DNA from: Diphasiastrum complanatum | Lineage: Eukaryota; Streptophyta; Lycopodiopsida; Lycopodiales; Lycopodiaceae | NCBI GenBank assembly: GCA_029204225.1 | Contig: MU835672.1 | Span: 1 to 37,308 of the forward strand | Length of the DNA stretch: 37,308 bases | Direction: 5' to 3' | Shown: positions 21,429 through 31,382 of the stretch, in pieces | Layout: each line of letters begins with the position of its first letter | Position numbering within the stretch: the first letter of the stretch is position 1 | Notes under the pieces: model-generated | Databases searched by the model: none | What the model saw: the letters and a program-made list of their open reading frames with translations, nothing else | Told to the model about the DNA's origin: nothing | Made by a program: the position numbers and the translations under genes

Positions 21429-22670
21429 AAATCATGATATTGTCTAAGTCGACTCCCATTCACTATAGAATCTAAAGGGATTCCATCAAGTGTTTTAAGG
21501 CGAGCATATCCTGACGAAAAGATTTGGTCAATCAAATATGGCCTTTTCCCCGTAAATTTCAACTTTCCCTGATGTGCCTTAGCTTGATATAAGAGGACCT
21601 TTTTTTTAAACTCCTTGAGCTTAATTAAACGATCATGCCAATCTTTTTGTCTACGCTTGTGAGCCTATTGCGCATGAACACTGATGGTACGAGTTTCACA
21701 AAGTTTTTCAAGATGAAATAGGCAATTGGCTAAGATTTGTTTGGAGTCTAATTGCAAGCCAGTCGTAAGGATGGGATATAAAATTCAACTGGCATAACTG
21801 CTTCTTGGCCATAAGTCAACTGAAACGGGGTAGACCTAGTGGATTTCTTGGGAGTTGTACGATAAGCCCAAAGAGCAGCATGTAATTTCAGTTTCCAATC
21901 AGATCTACTGGCCTCTATGGTCTTAGTAAGGATTTCTCATAAGATCTTATTAGTGGACTCAGGTTGGCCATTACAACACGGGCAATAAGGGGCACTTTTC
22001 CTATGGACCACTAAGAAGGTGGATAATAAGTGTTCGATCACTGCATTTAAGAAGTGTGTTCCCCTATCACTAACGATTTCTAATGTGCATTCACTATAAC
22101 CTGCTCGTAAAGGAATTTAGCAGTGGATTTTGCATCTGCAGTTTTAATAGCACGAGCTTCGGCCCACTTGGTGCAGTAGTCGATGGCTACTATAATATAT
22201 CGAGATTGTGTGAATTTAGCAGTCGGGCTAATCAGTCCCACATAGTCGATACCCCATTTGAAAAATGCTTGGTTTGACAATATGGGATTTAATGGCATGA
22301 AATTCTTGAATTGAGGTCGTTTCGGGCGTTGACATACATCGCATGCCATTAAAAACTTCAATGCTTTTTGTCCCATTTCTCTTTGGCATATTCGATCGTT
22401 CGTGTATATGATAGGTGCTCAAAAGATCTAGGTCATCATTTGGTTCAAGGAAATATCCTAGCACCACATTTTCTTTATGTTCTGATTCTTCATTACTGAT
22501 GTAGTTGGGTAGTTCTTTGTCCCAAAGGAACGGATCATATGGTGTTCCAGTACCATCCAAGATAAAATTATCAAAGTTTACCACCATGTGGTCATCTATT
22601 GTATGTTTTTGATATTCGAATAAGCGTTGGATATCAAATGACACCCTATCAATAATGTCGTATGTCAACT
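21429..22670 (-). pseudogene. Gypsy integrase (zinc region, core, C-terminal part)
   Basis: Reading leftwards, an open stretch (22,668-22,228) gives the acidic region before integrase. A zinc-binding region follows with FLMACDVCQRPKR (CxxC), then the catalytic core FFKWGIDYVGLISP with its first Asp, YIIVAIDYCTKWAEARAIKT and FLYEQVI. After shifts the second Asp region (near 22,070), HRKSAPYCPCCNGQPESTNK (Glu region, near 21,980) and LWAYRTTPKKSTRSTPFQL.YG (near 21,860) can be read. The end is GKRPYLIDQIFSSGYARLKT with GSRLRQYHD. Order and spacing match plant gypsy integrase. At least three frame changes and stops make it a pseudogene. No chromodomain is visible. Confidence 0.9.
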
Positions 22671-23729
22671 AGTTTGTAGACCGACCAACGACCAAATGTA
22701 GTGACTATGATAAAAACGTTTTCTTATGCTACCAAACCGCAATACACAACCGTTTACTTGTTCTAACCGTGGATAAAACCCTGGTTTTCATAATATTAAT
22801 GCATACTATCGAAAAACACTTGCCTCCTCTACCATAGTATGTAATAAGACTTTTAGATACTGACGGAAAAAATGATAAATATAAGAAATGCTTGGGTTCC
22901 TAGTATTCTAGTCGCGACATACAATAATTTCACTCATCTAACATCAAAAATCGTTTTACTACTTTAATACAATATAAAGTCACTTTTCTAAACCTGACCC
23001 AAAAAGACGGTCCGGTGCTCATAATACAAGTACATATGGAAGACGCAGCTGTCATTGCCTAATTTGGAATGACGAAGGCTACGAAAAACTAATACCTAGT
23101 ACACAGGTATGATACTTCACTATCTACTCTTTCAGAAAGAAACCACAATTGATTAGGTCTCGAAAGGGACATGGCAAATGCGGAATTATTGAAATGATTA
23201 AGTCCCCACATAGTATTAGCATGCTACAACTACGCAATGATTTCTAAGCATCCTACCATTCCTTCAATAAATGAAGGCAAGTACGAACTTCAAGCACACG
23301 TATTCCCACGGAAAGCAAGCAAGTACAAAAATAGAGACTATAAAAACCAACCGAGATGAAGTAAAACTATACCTTAGTGTGAGCATAGGTGACCGGAATT
23401 CATCGAAACCCTAGTCATGAATGCCATTTTTCATACCGCATTTCGCTTTTCGCATGTCGTTTAATGTCTTATATTTGCCTTGCATTCACGAATAGTCACG
23501 ATAGACAACTAGATCAGAAGAAAAGTAATTTTCGAACGTTTTCACAGGTGGCTGTAGAACCCTCAGATTACCACAGCCCGAGGATAGCGCTTGCAAATCA
23601 CAGAGAGGCCAAAAACCAGGTGGAACAGGTCATTTGACAGCTTGTTGAAATCTGATTTTTCACAGATAAGTAGGTATAGGGCATAAGCAATTCGCAAACA
23701 AAAAAAAACAGCATAGGATAGGCTGAAAA

Positions 23730-24285
23730 TGGGCTGTTGGAGGCCGCAGACAGGTCACACAGGTCTGATTTTTTTCACATACATGCAGTAGGCAGGTCCG
23801 TAGCAGGTTGCAGGGGCGCACAGGAGACAGGCAGGCCACAAACACAGTTGAAATTGAAAATTAATTGATGTAGATGGTCACAGGAAGACCCATAGGCAAA
23901 TAAGCAGGTATAGATGGGTTGTAACAACGATATTTGAGCCACAAAACCCTGGGTTTTTGTTGTAGGTGGCCGCAGATCTGTGGGCAGGTCTGATTTTTTA
24001 GTGTAAACAACCCACAGAAGCCACAAACAATTTGTTCTGGCCGCAAACAGGCCATAGACAGGTACGTAGGCCGCAAATAGGCTGGTATAGAGCCGCAGGT
24101 AGGCTGGTACAGGGCCGCAGGTCACTTGGCAGGCTACAGTAGGCCGTAGATCAGTCTGATAAAGGCCATAGACAGGCTGTTTTGGCCGCAGACAGGTGTA
24201 GGCAGCGAGGACTAGGAGTAGGCAGGTCGAGGCAGGCAGAAACGGCCGCAGATAGACAGAAAACAGCCGCTCCGAGGGACACACA
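23730..24285. repeat. Dispersed degenerate repeat, core GGCCGCAGACAGGT
   Basis: GGCC(G/A)(C/T)A(G/A)A(C/T)AGG-type words occur about ten times, unevenly spaced (for example near 23,741, 23,969, 24,041, 24,069, 24,093, 24,114, 24,142, 24,165, 24,184 and 24,243), separated by AGGCTGGTA/GGCAGG words. A second phrase, (A)GGTCTGATTTTTT, appears near 23,644, 23,761 and 23,984. The long minus-strand frame 23,775-24,407 owes its LRP/YxCLRP pattern to this repeat, so I do not call it a gene. Confidence 0.65.
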
Positions 24286-24429
24286 GGGCAGAGGCTGTGA
24301 GCAGTTGATGAGGCAGCCTCCAGCGAGATGTCACAGCTATTGCACAAAGTGGTATAAGGCTTCTCCACAACTTCTTGCTTTGAGGATAACAAGTATACGA
24401 TGCACATTCACCAATCAATCTCTCAACGG

Positions 24430-25240
24430 TTACTAAACATCAGTTGACACTCACTCATCTCCAAACAACCATGCCGTTCTTTCAACCCTACAACACAAGG
24501 TGATTGCTTTTCAATCACACATCCTAATATGGAGTAAACCAAAAATAGAAGTAACACACATTTGCATTCGACAATGGCATTAATCCTTCAATGGACCAGA
24601 ATCTTTCAAACATATGATGAACAATGATAGTCACCTCACAAACAAATGCAAACACTAAACCCTCTTAACATTCTACCAACTCTCAACACATTCTACCATC
24701 CATCAATGAGCAAGAAGCAAACATCCACTATCCTTTTGATGTTTGAGAAACTACCACCACAACCTAAAACAAAAGTAAGATAGCAAAAAGTAACTACCCT
24801 AACACCAAAAAAACTAATCAATGAGACACCCACTCACCCTCTCCCTCAAGCATAACATTACTCCCAAAACTACTTAACACCACTCTCAAAATAGGTAACC
24901 ACAAGACCACTAACCTTTTTTTCACAACATCATGCAGCACAATGATCAACCCACCAAACAACCAATTGTAAGAAACTACAACCGTTCAATCAACCATACT
25001 ATGTTTCACCACCACACAATCTTGCACTTGGTACAAACCCTAACATCCCCATTCAAACAACTAGCATTGAGCAACTAACATTCACAATAACAAAGTGGAC
25101 CTAACCAACAAGCCCTCTCATTCAAACAAGCTCTCAACAATACTAACACCCAAATGTACTCACATACAAAAGCACTAACTCACAAATACACTAACATCCA
25201 AATACACTAAGTTGGCTCCTTGCTATAGGAAATCCCAAGT
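24430..25240. other. Strongly G-depleted, A/C-rich stretch
   Basis: For about 800 bp the plus strand is largely A, C and T with very few Gs (three to six per 60-base line, against about twenty Cs). No frame is protein-like. Words such as AATACACTAA and CTAACATCC recur near the right end. Strand asymmetry of this kind is known from non-coding parts of some LTR elements. Confidence 0.6.
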
Positions 25241-25261
25241 GTCCCCCTTCAAAATGAGGCT

Positions 25262-25708
25262 TTGCCAATTTTCATGCCCTTCAAGCCCTCTTTGTCATTT
25301 GTCCTCAACCCATTTGATAGTACACCTAGTGGCCTCCATAAGAGAGTGGGGGAGTGTTGCATTCAAGGCTCTGTTCCAAAACTAGCCAAGATGCCATTTT
25401 TGTCAAAGGCTAGGGAGGCCATTCAAGTTTCCCCTTTTGTACACCTTAGGAGCCCAAAATGTCAATGGCTAGTGGGTGTACCTCCCAAATTTTTGAGCCT
25501 CCAAGGTGCTTTGGCATTTAATATCCAAATTTTGGGTGAGGCCCTTTTTCAACCCCTATTTTTAGTAGGCGGCCTTCATTTTTCTTTGTATACCTGTGTT
25601 TCGGCCTTCCTTCGATTTTTCAAGGGTCGTGCGCCTACTGCTCATTTGTCTGGGTTTTTGGCTTGTTGGGTAACCACTTGGCCCACACATGTCGTTAATT
25701 GTCCGTAA
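25262..25708 (+). CDS. Unrecognised open frame, doubtful
   Basis: 148 codons without a stop, starting MPIFMPFKPSLSFVLNPFDS. The product is rich in F, L and P with no motif, signal or transmembrane pattern I trust. It starts directly after the G-poor stretch and lies inside the block that interrupts the gypsy element. The composition fits chance opening in pyrimidine-rich DNA. I list it because of its length only. Confidence 0.15.
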   Translation: MPIFMPFKPSLSFVLNPFDSTPSGLHKRVGECCIQGSVPKLAKMPFLSKAREAIQVSPFVHLRSPKCQWLVGVPPKFLSLQGALAFNIQILGEALFQPLFLVGGLHFSLYTCVSAFLRFFKGRAPTAHLSGFLACWVTTWPTHVVNCP

Positions 25709-26060
25709 ATTGCCCAAACTTTGCCGTTAGGGTTTTCGTGACTCCTTGACACTGAATCCATATTTCCCGGTCCCATTTTTACCCGAAACTTTTCTTTCTT
25801 GGTTTTTTCTTCTGTGGTTGACTTTTTCGGCATTCATGACTAGGGCTCCCACGACAATACGGTTTCCCTGAAAAATACACTGAGTGATCATATATTAGTA
25901 AAAATAGACTCAATACATGGTATGATTTTAGCACGGTCATACCAACTATTTTTTTACAACTGGCCATTTTTTTGAAAAGCCGTAAAATATTTACCGGCCA
26001 TTTCTAAGGCCGCAAAATTTGCTCTAGCCTCATTTAGAACGGGCTGGGACCCAATTCTAG

Positions 26061-27800
26061 GTGGACCGGCACTCTTGCTCGGTCTTTACAAAACTTAAGC
26101 TTTTTGACGTCTACACAGATACGAAGCTTCCCGTTTTTCTTGGGTACAATTACGATAGGCGACACCCATTCCATATGTTCGACCTCATAGATGAACTCGG
26201 CCTCTAGTAGGCGTTGTAACTCTTCCTTGATCTTGGCTCGGTATATGGGATTGCATCTATAGGGCCGACTAGCTATGCAAAAACATGGTGATACCGTTGA
26301 AGCAGTTTCTCTAAGGCTCTATGCTGGTCTCGATTAAGGTGAGCTCCAATATGGACAATTTTGTCCTCTTCTTCCTCTGGATCCTTCAAATTCAGCATGA
26401 CCATTCAAGCTGGTCCATCAAAAGGGTCATCCCCCTGTGGTTCACATTGGGCTTGGGGAAGCTGAATAGTAACGTCCTCAGTTGTATAGTCCTTGAAGTA
26501 TTGTGCCATGTTGGGGCCTTCTAGTGCATAAGGCACTTTAGGCTGGATTTTCCTCCCAGACTTGGAAGTGGAAGGTTTGGTAGTTGATGGTGGGGATGCT
26601 TGCCCTGAAGGTGTAGCATCACGCACCTGCATGCACCTGTGTCCCATCCTTGGGTGGTTCCATCACAATGGGACGCTTCATTTTCTCTTTCATGGCCATT
26701 TTTCGTTTGAGGGTTGGACTTTTCGCAGATGGGGCTTAGGATCGGGTACTTCATGCAAAAGGAACTCATCTAGTTCAAAAAGTGACTCTGATTCATGGAT
26801 TTCCCACTCTAAGGTAGGCTTTTTGAGACGGTAAGTCTTAATAGTCTTGGTCTTGACCCTGCTTATGGTTGCTAATGGTGATAATGGCTTAGGAGATTCC
26901 AGGATAAGATGTTGTGGGAGTGCTCCCATGTATTCTAAAATAGCCATGTCGAAAATTTCTTCTAGGTCATGGGGCGCATGGAATTGTTAGACACTTTTGT
27001 CGGCTACATACAATGAAACTGATTCATTAGTCGGTAGCCAAGCAACGTTTAAAAAATTATCATTGTGCGGAAGAATTTCAATGAATTGGACGTTAAAGAT
27101 GGGAGTGTCTAAAGTGATTGATGATTCACCCGACCTCTCTTTCGATCTGAATTCTCAATAATTAAGGAATAATATTATGCTTTAACACAGTCAATCGCTG
27201 CTAAACTATGGCTCTACTTGATGATATCAATAGGCTATGTGTAGTGCCCCATTTCTTGAGTGTTACGGTATGGTTCCAATAGGGATTCGGTAGTGAAATA
27301 TCCATCATCTATCACACGTGCAGGCTTGATCTTTCCTGCAGAATCGATAGTCACTGACTGGTCTCGATTGCTAAACGTTACTCGTCATTTATTCCAGTCA
27401 TGTACTACACGGGCATTAGAAAGTCAAGGACGACCAAGCAAGAGCTCTTAAGAGTAGGCATTATTGTTAGCGATGTCCAAAACCACCAGATCAAGTATAA
27501 ATTTCAACCCGACGATTTTGACCAATACGCTTGGTATCACACCTTGTGATCGAACAATACTTTGATCGGCCATTCAAGTGGTCTTGTAGTCCCCATTCTT
27601 TCATTGAGGACGTGGATATGATATTGACTTATGATCCCCCATCCAGTATAGCAGATACTACTCGTGAGTTTGCGTGGGTGGTTGGAAGTTTAATGTTCCT
27701 TACTCACTGAATGGGTTTGTAAGGTGTAAGGTGACTTCAGGAAGGTTGGGAGCTAAGTCTTGGGTCTTGTCCATGGTACCTAACTCCTGCGTCCACTTCC
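26061..27800 (-). pseudogene. Gypsy protease, linker and N-terminal RT
   Basis: From right to left the protease active site is ILDGGS (Asp codon at 27,641-27,643), directly followed by an in-frame TAA, then VNIISTSSMKEWGL. Downstream are GVIPSVLVKIVGLKFILDLV and LLLGRP.LSNARVVHDWN, the usual end of this protease type, with further stops. A long linker (open frames 26,947-26,690 and 26,647-26,405) leads to HIGAHLNRDQHRALEKLLQR YHHVFA and the RT start: IKEELQRLLEAEFIYEVEHM, EWVSPIVIVPKKNGKLRICV, DVKKL. Coding similarity stops at about 26,060, so the RT palm with YXDD, and RNase H, are absent. The linker between protease and RT is long for gypsy pol. Confidence 0.87.
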
Positions 27801-27853
27801 CAATGTATTTTTACAACACACAGAAGGATAAAGTGAAATTGGCCTGAAGTAAG

Positions 27854-29361
27854 TCACCCCATACTCCAACGTCTTCTATCGCAATATCTTTCGGATTGGT
27901 TCGTATAGGTTGTGGGGAATTCATCTCGGAGTTTGGTTTGCTCAGTAGGATTAGGATAAACTAATGGAGTGGAGTTCTCATTGGGTATGGTAGCTGGATC
28001 ATCAGGTTGTCTATCTGTTTTTCGGCTACCTGCTCTCTGAGCTCTAGTCAAGGTCTTGACCTGAACTGAACAAACTAGAATAGAAGATTTAGGTCGATTT
28101 AGGCAATCTTTCGTATGGTGCTCGATTCCACAGTTATCGCATAGGGGTGAAAATTTGAGCTTGTCAGGACAACGGATGCTAGGGTGTCGGCCAGCACAAA
28201 CAAAATCCCTCAAGGCAGACATGGGTTGTGCTGCATAACTTACTTGTGAGGTGGCATAATATGGCTGGTTTGGATCATAAGTGACAGTGTTGGCATCATA
28301 TTGGTATGTTGGGTCCACTTGGTAGCTAGCATCTTCAATGTAATACATAGCTGGATCAAGTAGTGGACAGGTGCTTGTGGCTGAGGTTGATTCACGACCT
28401 AAGGCTGTCTAGGTGGATACTACTGTGGGCCTGGAGGTCATGGCTGGAATTATCCTGGTTGCTGATAGGTCTGTTGTGGATTGTAAGGTGGTGGACCAGG
28501 GGTCGGTATTGCCTATACCAATGTCTTTCATTTTGCGGTTAATATGTTTTCACATGTGGGAGTGCCCACATGTGATAAGCTTACAGCTGAATTCCAAAAG
28601 GTGCTTAAAGATATGGCTGACATTGTCTTTCATTTTGCAGTTAATATGTTTTCACATGTGGGCACTCGTTGGCAGTATGGTTTTGAAAACAGATAGGGCA
28701 CCGCACATTTTCTCGGGAAGGATAGGTCATGTCAGCCATATCTTTAAGCACCTTTTGGAATTCAGTTGTAAGCTTATCCATTTGGGCTTGTTAAGCTTTT
28801 TGCCAGGTATACATATGTTGTAACAGTTCAGTGGAATTAGAACTAGAGGTGGGCTCCAGGTGTGAATCATTTTTAACGGGAGCTTTTCCCTCATACTCAT
28901 CATCGGATCCTTCATCTTCCTCTCTAATGACATCATCCATTACGTCTTTCAGCTGGTCATAAGAGTCGACTGGTTTAAATTCTCATCGAATAGATTTAGG
29001 TAAACCTACCAGTAAGAGTTTGATAGCTATTTTTTCTGTTATTTTCTCATCAACACATTCAACTTTGAGGTTCTTAAAGCGCTCAATGTAGGTGCATACA
29101 GATTCATCCCTTCTCATCTTGATATGAGATAGGTGAATGAAAGGGCTTTGGGTCAATTTGAAAGGTTTAAATCGTTTGGTCAGGGCGGCGGTAAGGGTTT
29201 CCCAAGAAACTATATCAGATTCTTCGAGAGAATTTACAGGCATTTTCAAAATCTTGGAGGAATCTGATTGGGTTGGATCCTCCATCATATTTCGGTGCAT
29301 CGATCCTAGGGATTCGTCGTTCGATTTGTGGAGCAGGGGCACCTTCAGGTTCCTTACTCAT
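27854..29361 (-). pseudogene. Gypsy Gag polyprotein
   Basis: The likely start is the ATG at 29,361 (MSKEPEGAPAPQIERRIPRI). APKYDGGSNPIRFLQDFENA follows, then an internal loss of about 30 residues compared with the plus-strand gag at 4360, then TLTAALTKRFKPFKL, TYIERFKNLKVE and LLLVGLPKSIR. The frame continues after a stop with DVMDDVIREEDEGSDDEYEG, a likely coiled coil (LTTEFQKVLKDM) and a knuckle CPICFQNHTANEC near 28,680. A P/Q/Y-rich linker with TAA and TAG stops at Gln-like positions leads into 28,348-27,854, which carries CAGRHPSIRC and CDNCGIEHHTKDC, then VKTLTRAQRAGSRK. The domain plan matches the plus-strand gag, including the CX2CX3HX4C knuckles. A local inverted duplication (28,522-28,778) disrupts the middle. 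Confidence 0.86.
28522..28778. repeat. Inverted plus direct duplication inside gag (template-switch signature)
   Basis: A 49-nt segment at 28,730-28,778 is present as its reverse complement at 28,574-28,622 with one mismatch. A 39-nt segment at 28,522-28,560 is repeated directly at 28,624-28,662 with one mismatch. At the joint, 28,551-28,574 reads CACATGTGGG-AGTG-CCCACATGTG, a perfect 10-bp hairpin. The near identity shows that the rearrangement is recent compared with the decay of the rest of the element. Confidence 0.93.
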
Positions 29362-30576
29362 GTCGCCTATAATCAATCATCTCGCCAGGGTGATATTATT
29401 GTAGTTTCAGTAATAAGACAAAAATGCAACGACAGAGAGTGATGTCGCAACAGACACACACAAATGGTGGTCAACAACTAGATAGGGTAAAACTGGTATT
29501 TCTTTGGAATTTCTTGGTTCACAAAATGAAACCAAAACTCACACAGGCTTCTAAGGTCTCAGAAAATAGTTGACTCAGTCAAGGGTGTAGTGTATGAGTT
29601 TTGAACCTCAATATTTTAATAAAAAATCAAGGTCCTTGTGGATCAGGCAAAATTTTTTTTTTAAATTTTTCTGATTTCATCTCTCAGATAGATGTTTTTC
29701 ACTATGGGTGAGTTCCTCATGCTGTGTGCAAGTTTTGAAAAGCAGTGTAAATAGTTGTAAAAGTTCTATTTATGGAAAGAATCATGGAAAGAATCACTTA
29801 ATGTCACACAGAATCACTTTTTCCTATCAACAGAAACTCGCACAAGGTATGGACGAGTTGTAATTTTGCTGAGGAATCTAAAAATAACATTGGCGAATTT
29901 CAGTTTTGGTCTTCAGCATGTGTGGGAGTTTTGTTTGACCAAAATGGCAAAAATAGCATTGATTACTCAAAATTCAAACTTTTCTTACTGGAAGGAATTC
30001 GCACAGGTCATTAGAAACTCGAGCAATTGGGTTTCTAGCCATAATGACAGTGGGCGAGTTTGGTTCTGAATATTTTTTTTGAAAAAGTTTGGTTTGAGGT
30101 GATGTTTTTTTGACAAGGATGAGCTCCAGAGAACTCGCACAGGGGTACTGATGGATTTGGCACTGCGAAATCTGTAATCCTGATGATGGGCGAGTTTATC
30201 TGAGGTGATTTGGTGTGTGATCGTTATCAAAGAAGAGGCCAAAACAGCTGATTGGTTTACTTTTTGGCCTTACAGAAACTCGCACAAGAGATATTCCGAA
30301 AGTTGATGTTCCGTTCAAGTTTTGTGCAAGTGGGCAAGTTCTTTTGGTGAGGTTTCATGCAAAAAGTTAACCAAAATCATAAAAAATTGCTTTTAAAAAA
30401 ATACTTAAAAATTAAACCAAGTTCCTTGGTTTTGCCCCCTATCTGAAATGAGGTAGTACGGTAGTTTCAATGAAAGAGGGATCTGTAAAAGGATTTAAAC
30501 AAGATGAATGAGAAAAGAAGCAAGAAAAACTAGTGGAAAGGCAAGGAAAAATAAGCAATAGAAGTAATGAAATGAG
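29362..30576 (-). other. Long untranslated leader of the gypsy element, motif cluster copy 2
   Basis: About 1.2 kb separate the primer-binding site from the gag ATG. The CTCGCAC/GGCGAGTT family fills 29,705-30,341. AACTCGCAC-type copies are at about 29,835, 29,996 (ATTCGCACAGG), 30,132 and 30,276. GGCGAGTT-type copies are at about 29,705 (GGGTGAGTTC), 29,725, 29,851, 29,891, 30,051, 30,188 and 30,331. Opposite orientations alternate roughly every 50-100 nt, so the RNA could fold into several stem pairs of GGGCGAGTT with AACTCGC. No open frame here looks coding. Confidence 0.65.
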
Positions 30577-30590
30577 CGGCAACGGCGCCA
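30577..30590 (-). promoter_or_regulatory. Primer-binding site, tRNA-Asp
   Basis: CGGCAACGGCGCCA on the plus strand equals the last 14 nt (with CCA) of plant tRNA-Asp(GUC) as I recall it, so the minus strand reads TGGCGCCGTTGCCG. It starts one base after the LTR edge. tRNA-Asp priming is known from Athila-like gypsy elements. Confidence 0.85.
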
Positions 30591-30591
30591 A

Positions 30592-31382
30592 TGTTGTACT
30601 TTTAGAGTCTTTCTATGTTCTATTATGGCGATCTCCCATCTAATAGAATTAGAACGATCCTAAAATGCGTTGTGTAGGGTGAGTACGGATAAGATCCACT
30701 CAAATCATAGTTCTCTATTGGTTATCTAGATCTCTTCTAAGGCAGTCTCCCTACTAGAAGTTGTAACAATTTAGAAATGACATACTAAGTTCACTATGGC
30801 GGTCTCCCAACTAGTGATTTCCTATTTAAGAAATAGTCAACACTAATTGACTCCATTGAGGGAATAGATGACAAGGTGTGAGAGAGAGAATAATCCCATA
30901 AGCACATCCACCATAAAACATAAACCAATGGGAAAGCCTAGCAGGGCTCGAGCATCTACCACAAGGTATTCTATCACCAATGGGGAACTCAAGTAAGCAA
31001 AACAAGATCACACAAAAAGTGTTTCTATTAATCCAATAGCTTGTACAAGTGTTGTTGGAAGCCCAAATCCACTCCCATATATGGAAAGAGTGGTGGGCCT
31101 AAGCTTAAACATGCTTATGGGACTAAGTCCAAACTTAAAGCTAATTAACTTGTGCACTTACACTAACTTAGAATTAAACTTAACTTGAACTAATTAACTT
31201 AACTTAGGAATTAAATCTTAAACTTAGACTTTCTAAGTTGAACCATTACAAATGATTGTTTGTAATAGTTAAACCTAAATAGTAAAAGATTAAGCATAAG
31301 GTTTTCCTAATTCGAATTACTTGTGGGCTTACAAAACACATGCCACAATAATTCATATGTTGGGCTAACATAAGGGACAACA
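30592..31382 (-). repeat. Gypsy 5' LTR, 791 bp
   Basis: In element sense it begins TGTTGTCCCTTATG (31,382) and ends AAAGTACAACA (30,592), giving a 6-bp perfect terminal inverted repeat TGTTGT...ACAACA, with the primer-binding site one base beyond. Inside are paired phrases GGGAGATCGCCATAATAG, GGGAGACTGCCTTAGAAG and GGGAGACCGCCATAGTG, about 70-100 bp apart (three copies of a GGGAGAnnGCC(A/T)TA motif), and an AACTTAAG/TTAATT-rich part (31,130-31,260). The matching 3' LTR is not in the window. The plus-strand frames in it are shadows. Confidence 0.78.

Larger units (their letters stand above)
22671..26060. other. Block of non-gypsy DNA between integrase and RT
   Basis: Element coding stops at about 22,670 on one side and 26,060 on the other, and about 3.4 kb without recognisable pol lies between. 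At 22,697 TGTAGTGACTATG, preceded by ACCAAA, resembles a gypsy LTR edge in minus orientation. No matching right edge was found. Subregions: AT-rich 22.7-23.4 kb, GGCCGCAGACAGG repeats 23.7-24.3 kb, a G-poor stretch 24.4-25.2 kb, and a mixed part with an open frame 25.26-25.71 kb. Near the right end TGGTATGA/TCATACCA (about 25,918-25,944) is a small hairpin and GGCCATTT...GCCG(T/C)AAAAT is repeated twice. It may be one or more nested LTR fragments. Confidence 0.5.
21429..31382 (-). mobile_element. Ty3-gypsy retrotransposon, minus strand, interrupted, one LTR
   Basis: From right to left: LTR, tRNA-Asp primer-binding site, 1.2 kb leader, gag, protease, start of RT, a ~3.4 kb non-homologous block, then the integrase zinc region, core and C-terminal end. 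The gag-PR-RT-IN order is the gypsy order. Most of RT and all RNase H are missing at the block, so this is not a clean insertion: element sequence was lost there. The tRNA-Asp primer and a long leader point towards the Athila/Tat side of plant gypsy elements, which is inference. The right edge is well supported. The left edge given is the end of recognisable integrase, and the element may extend to about 19.57 kb if the ORF at 20,266 belongs to it. Confidence 0.8.

Noticed and set aside
21311-21562. Possible chromodomain after the gypsy integrase
   Set aside because: The sequence after GSRLRQYHD becomes hydrophobic and C/F-rich (LPACTVPLLLCACIFRFICF), a read-through of non-coding DNA with no aromatic-cage pattern.
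22680-22700. ACCAACGACCA before TGTAGTGAC as a primer-binding site
   Set aside because: It has a CCA end in the right place, but I cannot match it to any tRNA, so it is mentioned only as an LTR-like edge.
23775-24407. 210-codon minus-strand frame rich in C, L, R and P
   Set aside because: Its pattern comes from the GGCCGCAGACAGG repeat. No domain, and the frame lies inside rearranged non-coding DNA.
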